From contig JAKAFU010000017.1 of assembly GCA_021825865.1 (NCBI GenBank), forward strand, positions 1 through 37,555: a stretch of 37,555 nt of DNA. Direction: 5' to 3'. Below the pieces are notes generated by a model. It was not told the origin of the DNA and did not search any database. It worked only from the letters and a program-made list of their open reading frames with translations. Made by a program: the position numbers and the translations under genes. This stretch comes from a bacterium (GTDB taxonomy: Bacteria; SZUA-79; Acidulodesulfobacterales; Acidulodesulfobacteraceae). Positions 18,401 to 25,500 of this stretch are shown in pieces (positions within the stretch are counted from its first letter, which is position 1; each line of letters begins with the position of its first letter).

Positions 18401-19956
18401 AGGGTTTCTAAGTTGGCAACGTAGAAACTTTTTCCGATTCTTATAAACGTTTTAACTTTTCCGTAAACGCTTCCCGTAAATTGGGGAATCTTTTCGGCGT
18501 CATAAAAATCTATAATATTTCCTATGGACAGTTTACTTAATTTAGAATTAAATTTACCCTGCATATCTGCTAAATTTATCTGCCCTTTTGAATAAAATCT
18601 GCCATTAAACATTGATAATTTAATTTCAGGAAATTTTACAATACCTCTAAGATGAAAAACATTTTCTTTTTTAAGGCGTTCGTTAGAAATATCAGATATG
18701 TTAGATGCATTAGATGCATTAGACTTGCCGCGCTTATTAAATTTACCGGTTTTGCCGTCTTCAGACTTGGAGGCTTTGCGGTATCCGGCGGTTTTAATAT
18801 GTTTAATATTGGCGGTATGTTTAATATAATTAGTATGTTTAAAAGATTTTGCCAAATCAAGAGAATAATTTGCAAGTATGACTCCTTTTTTAATAGCTGC
18901 CCCGGAAAAAACAAAATCAGTAAGCCGAATTTTACTTTTTACTTTTAAATTTCTAAGTAAATTTCCGGAAGCGCGAATCTTTAAATTTAATCCGCCCTTA
19001 ACCGGAAACGGTTTTATATTTTCGGGAAGTTTGGAAAGACTTGGAATGTTTATATCGGAGGTAATATAAAACCCTTTAATAAAATCAATAGAACGGTCCA
19101 ATGAATTTTCTTTATTTCCGCTACTGTTTTTGACGTTTTGTTTTTTGCTCAGTTTTTTATTCTTTTTATAGGGATATCCTCCTGAATCCGGATATTTTTT
19201 AAAATAAATTATTCCGTTTGAAACTGTTTTAAAATATTTTGCGGAAAATGACAGATTTTTTATTTTAACAAAACGGTTAAACATATGAATATAAGTTGAA
19301 GATGACGAAAAAATCTGATTGTAAACCGCAGTTTTTAAATGTATATACGGCGCATCATAACTTAAAAATTTACCATACCCGTAAACGCCTTTTAAAAAAG
19401 CGCTGCTGCTTTTTTTAATAAAAAAATCAAGCTTAAATTTTTTTACGGTCAAATTAAGTTTTTTACCGATGTCTTTAAATCTTAAACCGCCGCCTCGCAC
19501 TGCTATATGTTTAACTGATACGGATAAGAGCGAAAAAGACGGTTTTTTGGAAAAAGATTTTAAAACTTTTCGAAAACCTGTATAATTAAGTATTTTATTT
19601 TTCTTTAAAATTATTTTTACTGCCGGTTCGTCTACAGAAATTTTATTGATTATAATTTTTCTACCGAAGAAATCAAACCGTCCAAAATATATATTGATTT
19701 TTTTTATTGACGTAAAACCTATTAATTTTAAATCGGTTATTCTAACCTGAGGGGAAAATAAGGAAATTTGTAATTCTTTTATAGTCGTCTTTTTGTGCAG
19801 CATTTTCGTCAGATAATTCTGCGCATAATTTTTTGCAATATTATCAAAATAAGGAGAAGTCAAAAATAGTATAGAGCTTAAAGAAAAAATTATAAGCAAT
19901 AGAAAAAAAAATACTAATAGATATCTTCTTTTTTTAAATAATGAAAACAATTTCAT
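15490..19956 (-). CDS. tamB: TamB-like translocation/assembly protein (DUF490)
   Basis: A very large periplasm-spanning protein, probably a lipid-transfer or assembly bridge between inner and outer membrane, acting with an Omp85 protein. One N-terminal membrane anchor follows RR at about 12-35. The AsmA-like start follows (ISLFSPQVRITDLKLIG). The long middle is rich in beta-strand repeats and very basic. The last 220 residues are the DUF490/TamB domain (NIADAVFNADLNILGRLYNP, then STPPLSELSIVSMLALG). A Lys/Ser/Asn-rich linker near 365-430 is encoded partly by a tandem 9-base repeat. Length (1488) is in the range of TamB. Gene order is tamB then Omp85, the reverse of the usual tamA-tamB. No Shine-Dalgarno is seen. 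Confidence 0.88.
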   Translation of the reverse strand: MKLFSLFKKRRYLLVFFFLLLIIFSLSSILFLTSPYFDNIAKNYAQNYLTKMLHKKTTIKELQISLFSPQVRITDLKLIGFTSIKKINIYFGRFDFFGRKIIINKISVDEPAVKIILKKNKILNYTGFRKVLKSFSKKPSFSLLSVSVKHIAVRGGGLRFKDIGKKLNLTVKKFKLDFFIKKSSSAFLKGVYGYGKFLSYDAPYIHLKTAVYNQIFSSSSTYIHMFNRFVKIKNLSFSAKYFKTVSNGIIYFKKYPDSGGYPYKKNKKLSKKQNVKNSSGNKENSLDRSIDFIKGFYITSDINIPSLSKLPENIKPFPVKGGLNLKIRASGNLLRNLKVKSKIRLTDFVFSGAAIKKGVILANYSLDLAKSFKHTNYIKHTANIKHIKTAGYRKASKSEDGKTGKFNKRGKSNASNASNISDISNERLKKENVFHLRGIVKFPEIKLSMFNGRFYSKGQINLADMQGKFNSKLSKLSIGNIIDFYDAEKIPQFTGSVYGKVKTFIRIGKSFYVANLETLTVKKPVELFKYRSKGVRKIIYVNYLNNINVIGNTLINNNSVVLNNIRADSRYIKADSSGVISYQSKIGSLSILINGKYKSMPEVSLLKKYKGRYFSPASSGAVKVNIKGNFRSISYLLKGNVKSLYINKYFKDYGGKFNINILPNGAVYFKKILLKENYIGNRVGRNYNTKSADTGTISFSGKIFKVNRKSFIKGDFNALHIHFGADNIAAMFNAKGSIGGAFSNPNIYIALFSRKINIYRQYLYNLNSSLIVNKRNLKIKKLSVIYKNAVAENNYNNGSKFAKSHVSLSAGKQVYAPSVIRCSGTINFKASKTRNYNYNANIYADNIQLSSLNFIKNMDEKLNENNKSKTANIINTASGNNINIKGLLNFNLHIGGFFKFPAISGSMSANDIYLNNYYLNTISARFLSAKNKKIKISVSAMNGKISTNASVMLKKGYPFRFLSKIKDAGVNYKKTLIVLDGGIYGSGNLASIGSSYIFSKLDYLYIKHGSLFLKNVKNIRLTYMNRNLTISGFKLKGKLNYFQLRGNITNKYYNLIINASTSLSILDFFSNSIINSSGFISSSAVIFGPVKHPEIYGYANIKKGLIETSANPMYTVSRLRGHITFNKNLLMINKLRLRLLNGFFSGNGFIRMKNFKPVYYHLRTEFNSAVYRQSNYFYAIAGGVLMYNGNNKKGLISGSVKIKKAIYDRKINFSSFLIKYKRYDFIKPAVKKNIFNPSLNIKVKADNTIFIKNNIADAVFNADLNILGRLYNPVVTGAVDAKKGEIYFRGNRFKLYYANLDFNNPYKISPSFAVSAYTHISQYIIRMNANGSLLNFNVNFSSTPPLSELSIVSMLALGVTSNSIYANSAGSIAASEAASAIGGGLEHSITGTISSYFGFKNLSVTPSYSVITHNAAPQVLVTKKIAHNLSVSYSNIISSQSSQSVTLTYNITHHVSLVGEWENNELAPNNSNIYSEVGGTIEFHFRFY
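18701..18718. repeat. Tandem 9-base repeat within tamB
   Basis: TTAGATGCA occurs twice in tandem, followed by a partial TTAGA, in the Lys/Ser/Asn-rich linker region of TamB. It encodes repeated Asn-Ala-Ser units on the minus strand and preserves the frame. Confidence 0.6.
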
Positions 19957-20241
19957 TGCAGCTTAATAATATACGTCAGTATCAGTTAAATAAATATCCG
20001 TTAAATATCAGTTGAATGTCGGCACAATATAGGTTCGATAAAATAAATACTATACTTGTTCTATTATACTTATTTTAAATTAATATTGCATTAAAATATT
20101 GTTTAAGCTGCTGCATTACAGATATTTTATTTTAAAAATACCGGCTGTATTTCTGCATTTAAAATACTATGTATTAAAATATTTCGCTAATAAATCGCAA
20201 AACTATTAAAAAAATTAAAAAGTTGCATATAACAAAATGTA

Positions 20242-20270
20242 TTGCAAAATTAACAAAAAAATATTATTAT
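20242..20270 (+). promoter_or_regulatory. Candidate sigma70 promoter of tusA
   Basis: TTGCAA at 20242-20247 and TATTAT at 20265-20270 with a 17-base spacer, 45 bases before the tusA start. In DNA this rich in A and T such matches can occur by chance. Confidence 0.35.
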
Positions 20271-20299
20271 AGTTAAAAATTTATATAATTAATATTAGC

Positions 20300-20304
20300 G
20301 GAGG
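20300..20304 (+). promoter_or_regulatory. Ribosome-binding site of tusA
   Basis: GGAGG lies 11 bases before the ATG at 20316. A nearer ATG at 20308 is in another frame, only 3 bases from this site, and opens just a 12-codon frame, so 20316 is the better start. Confidence 0.55.
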
Positions 20305-20315
20305 GCTATGCGTCA

Positions 20316-20570
20316 ATGGCAGCAAATGCGGATAAAACAGTCGTAAACGCTGACAAAACTTTCAACGCATCAGGTTTATTCTGTCCAGAACCCATTCTTA
20401 GAATGAGAAAAGAATTTGAAAGTTTGAACAGCGGAGAGATTTTAGAATTTATAATAACAGACCCGGGTTCTACAAACGATGTGCCTGCATGGTGCAAAAG
20501 AACCGGCAATGAATTAGTTGAATCCGTCGAAGATAACGGCATATATAAATTTTATATACGAAAAAAATAA
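20316..20570 (+). CDS. tusA: TusA-family sulfur carrier protein
   Basis: A small cytoplasmic sulfur-transfer protein. TusA relatives carry persulfide sulfur on one Cys for tRNA thiolation, molybdenum-cofactor enzymes or sulfur oxidation/reduction. The active motif is NASGLFCPEPILRMRKE, with C23 as the persulfide-bearing Cys in CPxP. A second Cys (C60, in AWCKRTGN) is at a position seen in some relatives. The C-terminal part FIITDPGSTNDVP is typical. The 84-residue length fits, with about 15 extra N-terminal residues. It is not next to obvious sulfur-metabolism genes, so which pathway it feeds is unknown. Confidence 0.9.
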   Translation: MAANADKTVVNADKTFNASGLFCPEPILRMRKEFESLNSGEILEFIITDPGSTNDVPAWCKRTGNELVESVEDNGIYKFYIRKK

Positions 20571-20831
20571 ATATGCTATATAAAATATAAATGTAAAAAA
20601 ATAATAGATAATGTATAACTTATAAGTATATATAAACTAAAAAAATAAACGTTAAAAAAGATAATTGTGCCAAATAATTGCAAAATAAAATTAAAATCAC
20701 CATTTTTAGAATCTATATTATAGCAGATAAATAATAATAATAAACTAAACTAATTAAATAACTAAATTAAATAAATAAATATAAAAATATAATAAACTGA
20801 CAATAATAGTTAATATAATAAATTTAAATAT

Positions 20832-22589
20832 ATGAAGGCTAAATTAGGCGAATTATTAATAAAAAAAGGCATTACCGACGAACTGGCAATAAACAATGCT
20901 TTAAGCACACAAAAAAAATTAAACGATTTAGAAAATAAATATCTTAAATTAGGCGATATTTTAGTGAGAAGCGAAATAATCACACAACCTCAATTAGACG
21001 AAATATTAAACGAACAGAAAGAAAAACAAGATTCATTAGTAGGTTCGTCATCTAAATTACAATTTGAAAAAAATGACGGATTTATTGATTTTCTGTCTTC
21101 TGAATTTCAAGAGTTAGACTCTGATAAAAATATTCTGAAAACTATAGACCAAGATTTGATACGGCTTATTCCCGTCTCCATTGCGCTTAATTACGACATT
21201 GTTCCGTATAAAAAAGAAAATAATAAATTATATGTTTTTACTGCAAACCTTTTAGACAACGCGGCTGAAGATGATTTAAAATTTTATGTGGGATGCCCCA
21301 TTGAGCAGAAAATTATCTCTAAATCAGAAATTAATCAGCTAGTAGGCAAATATTATAATGCGGGAACTATTTTAAACGAAAGCGGAATTAATAAAAATGA
21401 ACCGGAAAGCAAAACAGAACTAACAGACATCACAATTCCCGACAGCAATAAAATAATACAGTTCGTAAACAGGATTGTATCTGATGCAATTAAAATAAAC
21501 GCTTCCGATATCCATATAGAATGCTATGAAAAAGAATTGCTGATAAGATATCGGCTTGACGGCAAACTTATAGAAGCGTCATCGGCTTCATCGGACCTTA
21601 AAAATGCTATAATATCAAGAATAAAAATAATGGCAAATCTTGATATATCCGAACAGAGGCTGCCTCAGGACGGTCATTTAAAGGTAAATTATAAAGGCAG
21701 CTATATTGATTTAAGAGTTTCTACTCTCCCGTCGCTTTACGGCGAAAAAACCGTACTGAGAATATTAGACAAAGGCGCAATTGAACTTAATATCTCAAAA
21801 TTAGGATTTTCAGAAAATAATATAAAAATGCTTAAAAATGCAATACATAAACCTTACGGCATAACGTTGGTTACCGGACCTACAGGTTCCGGCAAAACTA
21901 CTACTCTATACAGCGCTCTTAACGATCTCGACAGAAAGTCTCTGAATATAACAACTGTCGAAGACCCTATAGAATATAATATGGATAGGATAACGCAGGT
22001 TAACGTCAGAGAAAAAATAAATTTCACTTTTGCGGAGGTTCTTCGCGCTCTATTAAGGCAGGACCCTGATATTATTATGGTTGGTGAAATAAGAGATAAA
22101 GAAACGGCTGAAATTTCTATAAAAGCGGCGTTGACCGGTCACATGGTGCTTTCAACAATCCATACGAACAACGCAATATTAACTATTTCAAGACTGATAA
22201 ACATGGGTATAGATCCGTATCTTATAGCTTCAAGCCTAAATCTTGTAATAGCCCAAAGATTAGTGAGAAAGCTGTGTCCCGTATGTAAAGAAATCGATTC
22301 CGCTTACCCTCTTAAAAATAAAGATATTAGAGTATATAAGAAAAAAGGATGTCCCGAATGCATGCATACCGGATTTAAAGGCAGAGCCGCAATTTACGAG
22401 ATGCTTGAAGTCGATGAAAATATAAGCAAGTTAATATATCAAAATGCCGACGAATCTAAAATAACTGAATACGCCCATGAAAACGGCATGCTTTTTTTAA
22501 GAGATTCTGCTATTGAAAAATTAGAAGCCGGCATTACTTCCTATGACGAAATATCGGAATATTTGTCGGAAGAAGAAAAAAAGTCATAA
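20832..22589 (+). CDS. pilB: Second PilB/GspE-type assembly ATPase
   Basis: A paralogue of the ATPase at 594. It has an MshEN-like N-terminal domain (KLGELLIKKGITDELAINNAL, then LGDILVRSEIITQPQLDEIL), an Asp box ASDIHIECYEKELLIRYRLDG, Walker A GPTGSGKT at 349-356, Walker B DPDIIMVGE at 411-419, and a His box with TGHMVLSTIHT. The zinc cysteines are C482, C485, C507 and C510. All catalytic motifs are intact. No PilC-type gene is beside it; the only one in the window is at 2519. It may serve a second pilus or secretion machine, or be an alternative motor. The retraction ATPase PilT lacks this N-terminal domain and is unlikely. No Shine-Dalgarno is visible. Confidence 0.92.
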   Translation: MKAKLGELLIKKGITDELAINNALSTQKKLNDLENKYLKLGDILVRSEIITQPQLDEILNEQKEKQDSLVGSSSKLQFEKNDGFIDFLSSEFQELDSDKNILKTIDQDLIRLIPVSIALNYDIVPYKKENNKLYVFTANLLDNAAEDDLKFYVGCPIEQKIISKSEINQLVGKYYNAGTILNESGINKNEPESKTELTDITIPDSNKIIQFVNRIVSDAIKINASDIHIECYEKELLIRYRLDGKLIEASSASSDLKNAIISRIKIMANLDISEQRLPQDGHLKVNYKGSYIDLRVSTLPSLYGEKTVLRILDKGAIELNISKLGFSENNIKMLKNAIHKPYGITLVTGPTGSGKTTTLYSALNDLDRKSLNITTVEDPIEYNMDRITQVNVREKINFTFAEVLRALLRQDPDIIMVGEIRDKETAEISIKAALTGHMVLSTIHTNNAILTISRLINMGIDPYLIASSLNLVIAQRLVRKLCPVCKEIDSAYPLKNKDIRVYKKKGCPECMHTGFKGRAAIYEMLEVDENISKLIYQNADESKITEYAHENGMLFLRDSAIEKLEAGITSYDEISEYLSEEEKKS

Positions 22590-22678
22590 ATAAATATTAA
22601 AAATATAAAAGAAAATGCTGCGGAATGCTGATATTAGTTCTATTAACAATACTATTAATAATAAATTAAGATAAACAT

Positions 22679-23323
22679 ATGAAAATAAGCATGGAGATTA
22701 CAATCTCTATAGACAATAAAGATATAAACGGAAGCATGGAAATTCCGCCTGCCGCTAGAGGAATTGTTTTATTTGCGCATGGGAGCGGAAGCAGCAGATT
22801 CAGTTCAAGGAATAGATATGTAGCAAAAATTCTGAATGAAAATAATCTTGGCACACTTCTTTTTGACCTGCTTACCGAAGAAGAAGAAAAGATTGATATA
22901 TATACTGCAGAGTATCGTTTTAATATAAGACTCCTTGCTGAAAGATTAGTTGCGGTAACAGATTGGCTGCTTAAGTATCAGTTTATAAAAAATTTAAAGG
23001 TTGGTTATTTTGGGGCAAGCACTGGAGCTGCGGCGGCTTTAATAGCGGCGGCTGAAAAATCAGATGTAATTTTTGCCGTAGTTTCAAGAGGCGGCCGTCC
23101 GGACCTTGCTATGGAGAGTCTGACTATGGTTAAAGCACCGACCTTGTTAATAGTAGGAGGGGAAGACTTTCAGGTTATAGAATTAAATGAAACTGCTTTA
23201 AAAATGATTAATGCAAAAAAGAAACTTGAAATTATACCCGGGGCAACTCATCTGTTCGAAGAACCGGGAGCATTGGAAAAAGTTGCGGCGCTTTCGGCAA
23301 AGTGGTTTATAGAAAACTTATAA
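22679..23323 (+). CDS. Alpha/beta hydrolase (dienelactone-hydrolase-like)
   Basis: A small cytoplasmic serine hydrolase of the alpha/beta fold. The nucleophile elbow is GASTG with S114. The probable acid and base are D163 (GGEDF) and H191 (GATHLF), and the oxyanion region is AHGSGSSR at 33-40. Length is 214 residues. Proteins of this type are often fused to or beside COG1926 phosphoribosyltransferases, and one follows here after about 115 bases. The true substrate is unknown. Start: ATG at 22679, with M5 as an alternative; no clear Shine-Dalgarno. Confidence 0.82.
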   Translation: MKISMEITISIDNKDINGSMEIPPAARGIVLFAHGSGSSRFSSRNRYVAKILNENNLGTLLFDLLTEEEEKIDIYTAEYRFNIRLLAERLVAVTDWLLKYQFIKNLKVGYFGASTGAAAALIAAAEKSDVIFAVVSRGGRPDLAMESLTMVKAPTLLIVGGEDFQVIELNETALKMINAKKKLEIIPGATHLFEEPGALEKVAALSAKWFIENL

Positions 23324-23441
23324 TTATTTTTACTATTTCTATTTAATTAAACTGTTTTATTTAAATTTATTTAAACTATTTTAATTATAATTAATTTATT
23401 ATTTATTTAATTCATTAATATTTACGGTGATAAATATTATT

Positions 23442-24080
23442 ATGTTTAATGATAGAAAAGATGCAGGGAATAAGTTAGCGACAGCTCTTAAAGAATATAA
23501 AGACAAAAATGTTTTAATTCTTGCTATACCAAAAGGAGGTGTAGAAGTTGCATTAGAAGTCGCAAAATATCTTAATGCCGATTTTTCATTGGCTATTATA
23601 AGAAAATTTCCTTTTCCTGATGAACCAGAAGGCGGTTTCGGAGCAATTGCAGAAGACGGAAGTATATATATAAATCGTGAAACATCGCGATATTTAGATA
23701 ACGAAACAATCAAAAAAATAGTAAATGAACAGAAAAATGAAATTAAAAGAAGAATAAGCGTTCTTAGAAATGGAAAACCTCTGCCTGAGCTTAAAAATAG
23801 AACAGTGATTTTGATTGATGACGGAATTGCGGCAGGTTCTTCTATGCGGGCGGCAATTATGCTCCTTAGAAATAATGAAGTGAAAAAAATAGTCGTGGCT
23901 TCCCCTGTTGCAGGCAAGGAAGTCGTTCTCAAGCTAAAAAAATTGGCAGATAAAATTGTAATACTTGAAATGCCGCAATTCTTCAGAGCTGTTGCCCAAG
24001 TTTATCGAAATTGGTACGATGTTTCCGACAAGGAAGTTTTAGAATTGATTAAAAGATTTACCGATAAAAAAAACAATTAA
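23442..24080 (+). CDS. Phosphoribosyltransferase (COG1926-like), copy A
   Basis: A PRTase-fold protein that probably uses or binds phosphoribosyl pyrophosphate. The PRPP loop is ILIDDGIAAGSS at about 123-134 from the start used here. The N-terminal AIPKGGVEVALEVAKYL is typical of this group. I start it at ATG 23442 because the second copy (24490-25149) begins the same way (MFKNRVDAG and MFNDRKDAG); an upstream GTG at 23427 would add five residues. It follows the hydrolase on the same strand. Substrate unknown. It differs from copy B at KFPFPDEPEGGFGAI, where B has KLGAPAQEELAIGAI, so the two may differ in specificity. Confidence 0.85.
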   Translation: MFNDRKDAGNKLATALKEYKDKNVLILAIPKGGVEVALEVAKYLNADFSLAIIRKFPFPDEPEGGFGAIAEDGSIYINRETSRYLDNETIKKIVNEQKNEIKRRISVLRNGKPLPELKNRTVILIDDGIAAGSSMRAAIMLLRNNEVKKIVVASPVAGKEVVLKLKKLADKIVILEMPQFFRAVAQVYRNWYDVSDKEVLELIKRFTDKKNN

Positions 24081-24228
24081 GATGTTTATAGGCTGTTAAA
24101 ACGGGATTGGACAACGAGATAAAATAATAGTATGTTCTTTGACATAGTCATAATAATAATTTTCGTTGTTAAATTAGTATTGCTATCTCAGCTAATAATA
24201 TAAGTTTCATTACAAATTATTATTGTTA

Positions 24229-24254
24229 TATTATTTTATAGCAATAAAATAATA
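24229..24254. repeat. 11-bp perfect hairpin, AT-rich
   Basis: TATTATTTTAT pairs with ATAAAATAATA over a four-base AGCA loop. With A/T-rich flanks it could work as a terminator in either direction between the two convergent genes. Confidence 0.5.
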
Positions 24255-24359
24255 AGAAGTTTTGCTGTTGAATTAGCTTACTATCTTAGCAGTATAAATT
24301 ATTATATAACCTTAAATCATCGTTAGAAACTATTAAAATTGTTTCAACATATAATAAGT

Positions 24360-24411
24360 ACCGGATTCTCGCGAAAGTGAGAACGGTTTAAATCCGTCGG
24401 TATTTAGACGG
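24360..24411 (+). ncRNA. Candidate structured RNA: two adjacent hairpins, first with GAAA loop
   Basis: Read on the plus strand, hairpin 1 (24360-24387) pairs ACCG with CGGT and TTCTCGC with GTGAGAA (one G-U pair), has a two-base bulge, and is closed by a GAAA tetraloop. Hairpin 2 (24394-24411) pairs CCGTC with GACGG over an eight-base loop. The spot is less AT-rich than its surroundings. GNRA loops favour the plus strand as the RNA. I could not match it to a known riboswitch, group II intron domain V or hammerhead ribozyme. Confidence 0.35.
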
Positions 24412-24489
24412 CTCATCCAGAAAATAAATTTATAACGGTGATTTAAGATATTATATGCGTTATCTAAAATGATGTTTACATAACGAAAT

Positions 24490-25149
24490 TTATGGCTTTA
24501 TAAAACATAAATTCTGATTTGCTTTATCTAAAAGGCTAATCACTTCTTCATCCGATGTTTGGCTAAAATCATCATAAAATGCTCCTACAGCGTAAAACTG
24601 CTCAGGAACCGACAAAACGGCGATTTCATCCACTTCCCTTTTTAATTCTGCTATTGTTTCAACAGGAGCAACAGGAACGGCAATAATTATTTTTTTTGGA
24701 TTTTCTGATTTTAAAGATTTTATTACTGCTTTAATAGATGCGCCCGTTGCGATACCGTCATCAACAACAATTGCAATTTTACCGGCAATATCTATTCTGT
24801 CTCTTCCGCTTCTATAAATTGTTTCACGTTTTCTGATTTCTGAAAGCTTAATTTTAATAATTTTATCAATATAATCTTTTGTAATATTAAGATGTCCGAT
24901 AATTTCATTATTAAGAAATATTTGAGGATTTTTTCCGTCAACTATTGCGCCTATTGCAAGTTCTTCCTGCGCCGGAGCTCCTAATTTTTTAACTAAAGCA
25001 ACATCTAAATATGCGCACAGCGCATATGCTATTTCAAAAGCGACGGGAACACCCCCTCTGGCAAGTCCGATGACAACGGCTTTATCATTTTTATATTCCA
25101 ACAATTTTTTTGCCAGCAATTTTCCGGCATCTACTCTATTTTTAAACAT
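24490..25149 (-). CDS. Phosphoribosyltransferase (COG1926-like), copy B
   Basis: A second PRTase-fold protein of the same family as copy A, convergent with it. The PRPP loop is VVDDGIATGAS at 128-138, closer to the usual family form than copy A. The N-terminal MFKNRVDAGKLLAKKL and GLARGGVPVAFEIA match the family. Length is 219 residues. The exact reaction is not known for this group. The ATG has no Shine-Dalgarno. It may be the housekeeping copy, with A a diverged partner of the hydrolase. Confidence 0.87.
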   Translation of the reverse strand: MFKNRVDAGKLLAKKLLEYKNDKAVVIGLARGGVPVAFEIAYALCAYLDVALVKKLGAPAQEELAIGAIVDGKNPQIFLNNEIIGHLNITKDYIDKIIKIKLSEIRKRETIYRSGRDRIDIAGKIAIVVDDGIATGASIKAVIKSLKSENPKKIIIAVPVAPVETIAELKREVDEIAVLSVPEQFYAVGAFYDDFSQTSDEEVISLLDKANQNLCFIKP

Positions 25150-25500
25150 TTAATTAATTAAATAACAATTATTATAATAATTTAATTTCAATTTAATTAC
25201 TAATTATACGACAATAAAATAATAATACTAAAGTAATCAATTTGGCACATCTGAATGTTTTTAGACACTAACTTCATCGCGTGTAAAATAAATATCATCT
25301 ATAAGCTGCGCCTTTGCTCAACACTCATATAACTGGAGTAAACTAAGACACTTTTTTGTTATAATTTATCTTGTTTTATAATATATCATAAATTACTAAT
25401 ATTATCTATGTATTTTTAGAAGGATCTATAAAATTATCATATTGAGCCAAATCTATTGTAGAATTATTAGCTATATGCTCTATAAACCATTCAATTTAGG
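25150..25500. other. 351-base gap with repeat copy A
   Basis: No gene seen. It contains copy A of the 85-bp direct repeat (25334-25418) and, before it, a short segment with an AGACACT motif that recurs at the repeat edge. Confidence 0.5.
25334..25418 (+). repeat. 85-bp direct repeat, copy A
   Basis: Begins TGGAGTAAACTAAGACAC and ends GTATTTTTA. It matches 33737-33821 in the same orientation with 7 mismatches in 85 bases by my hand alignment. The edges stop abruptly. It may be a mobile-element end or remnant. It has no coding potential. Confidence 0.8.

Larger units (their letters stand above)
19957..20315. other. 359-base divergent region between tamB and tusA
   Basis: No gene seen. Very AT-rich. 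It must contain the promoters of both tamB (minus) and tusA (plus); a candidate for the latter is listed separately. Confidence 0.5.
24081..24489. other. 409-base region between convergent phosphoribosyltransferase genes
   Basis: No gene seen. It has three hairpins (24229-24254, 24360-24387, 24394-24411) and two imperfect copies of a segment of about 40 bases (near 24158-24200 and 24259-24300). It may be a bidirectional terminator region or encode a small structured RNA; hairpins are listed separately. Confidence 0.5.

Noticed and set aside
20308-20346. 12-codon leader peptide overlapping the tusA start
   Set aside because: Its ATG is only three bases from the ribosome-binding site and there is no attenuator-like structure after it.
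24315-24350. CRISPR repeat (GAAAC...GTTTC pair)
   Set aside because: Only one imperfect inverted pair exists; there is no second repeat unit or spacer array.
24355-24390. Group II intron domain V
   Set aside because: The GAAA loop fits, but the catalytic triad is missing and the bulge is on the wrong strand.
24350-24425. Hammerhead ribozyme on the minus strand (CTGGATGAG before a stem)
   Set aside because: The core is interrupted by an extra G and the required GAAA after stem II is absent.
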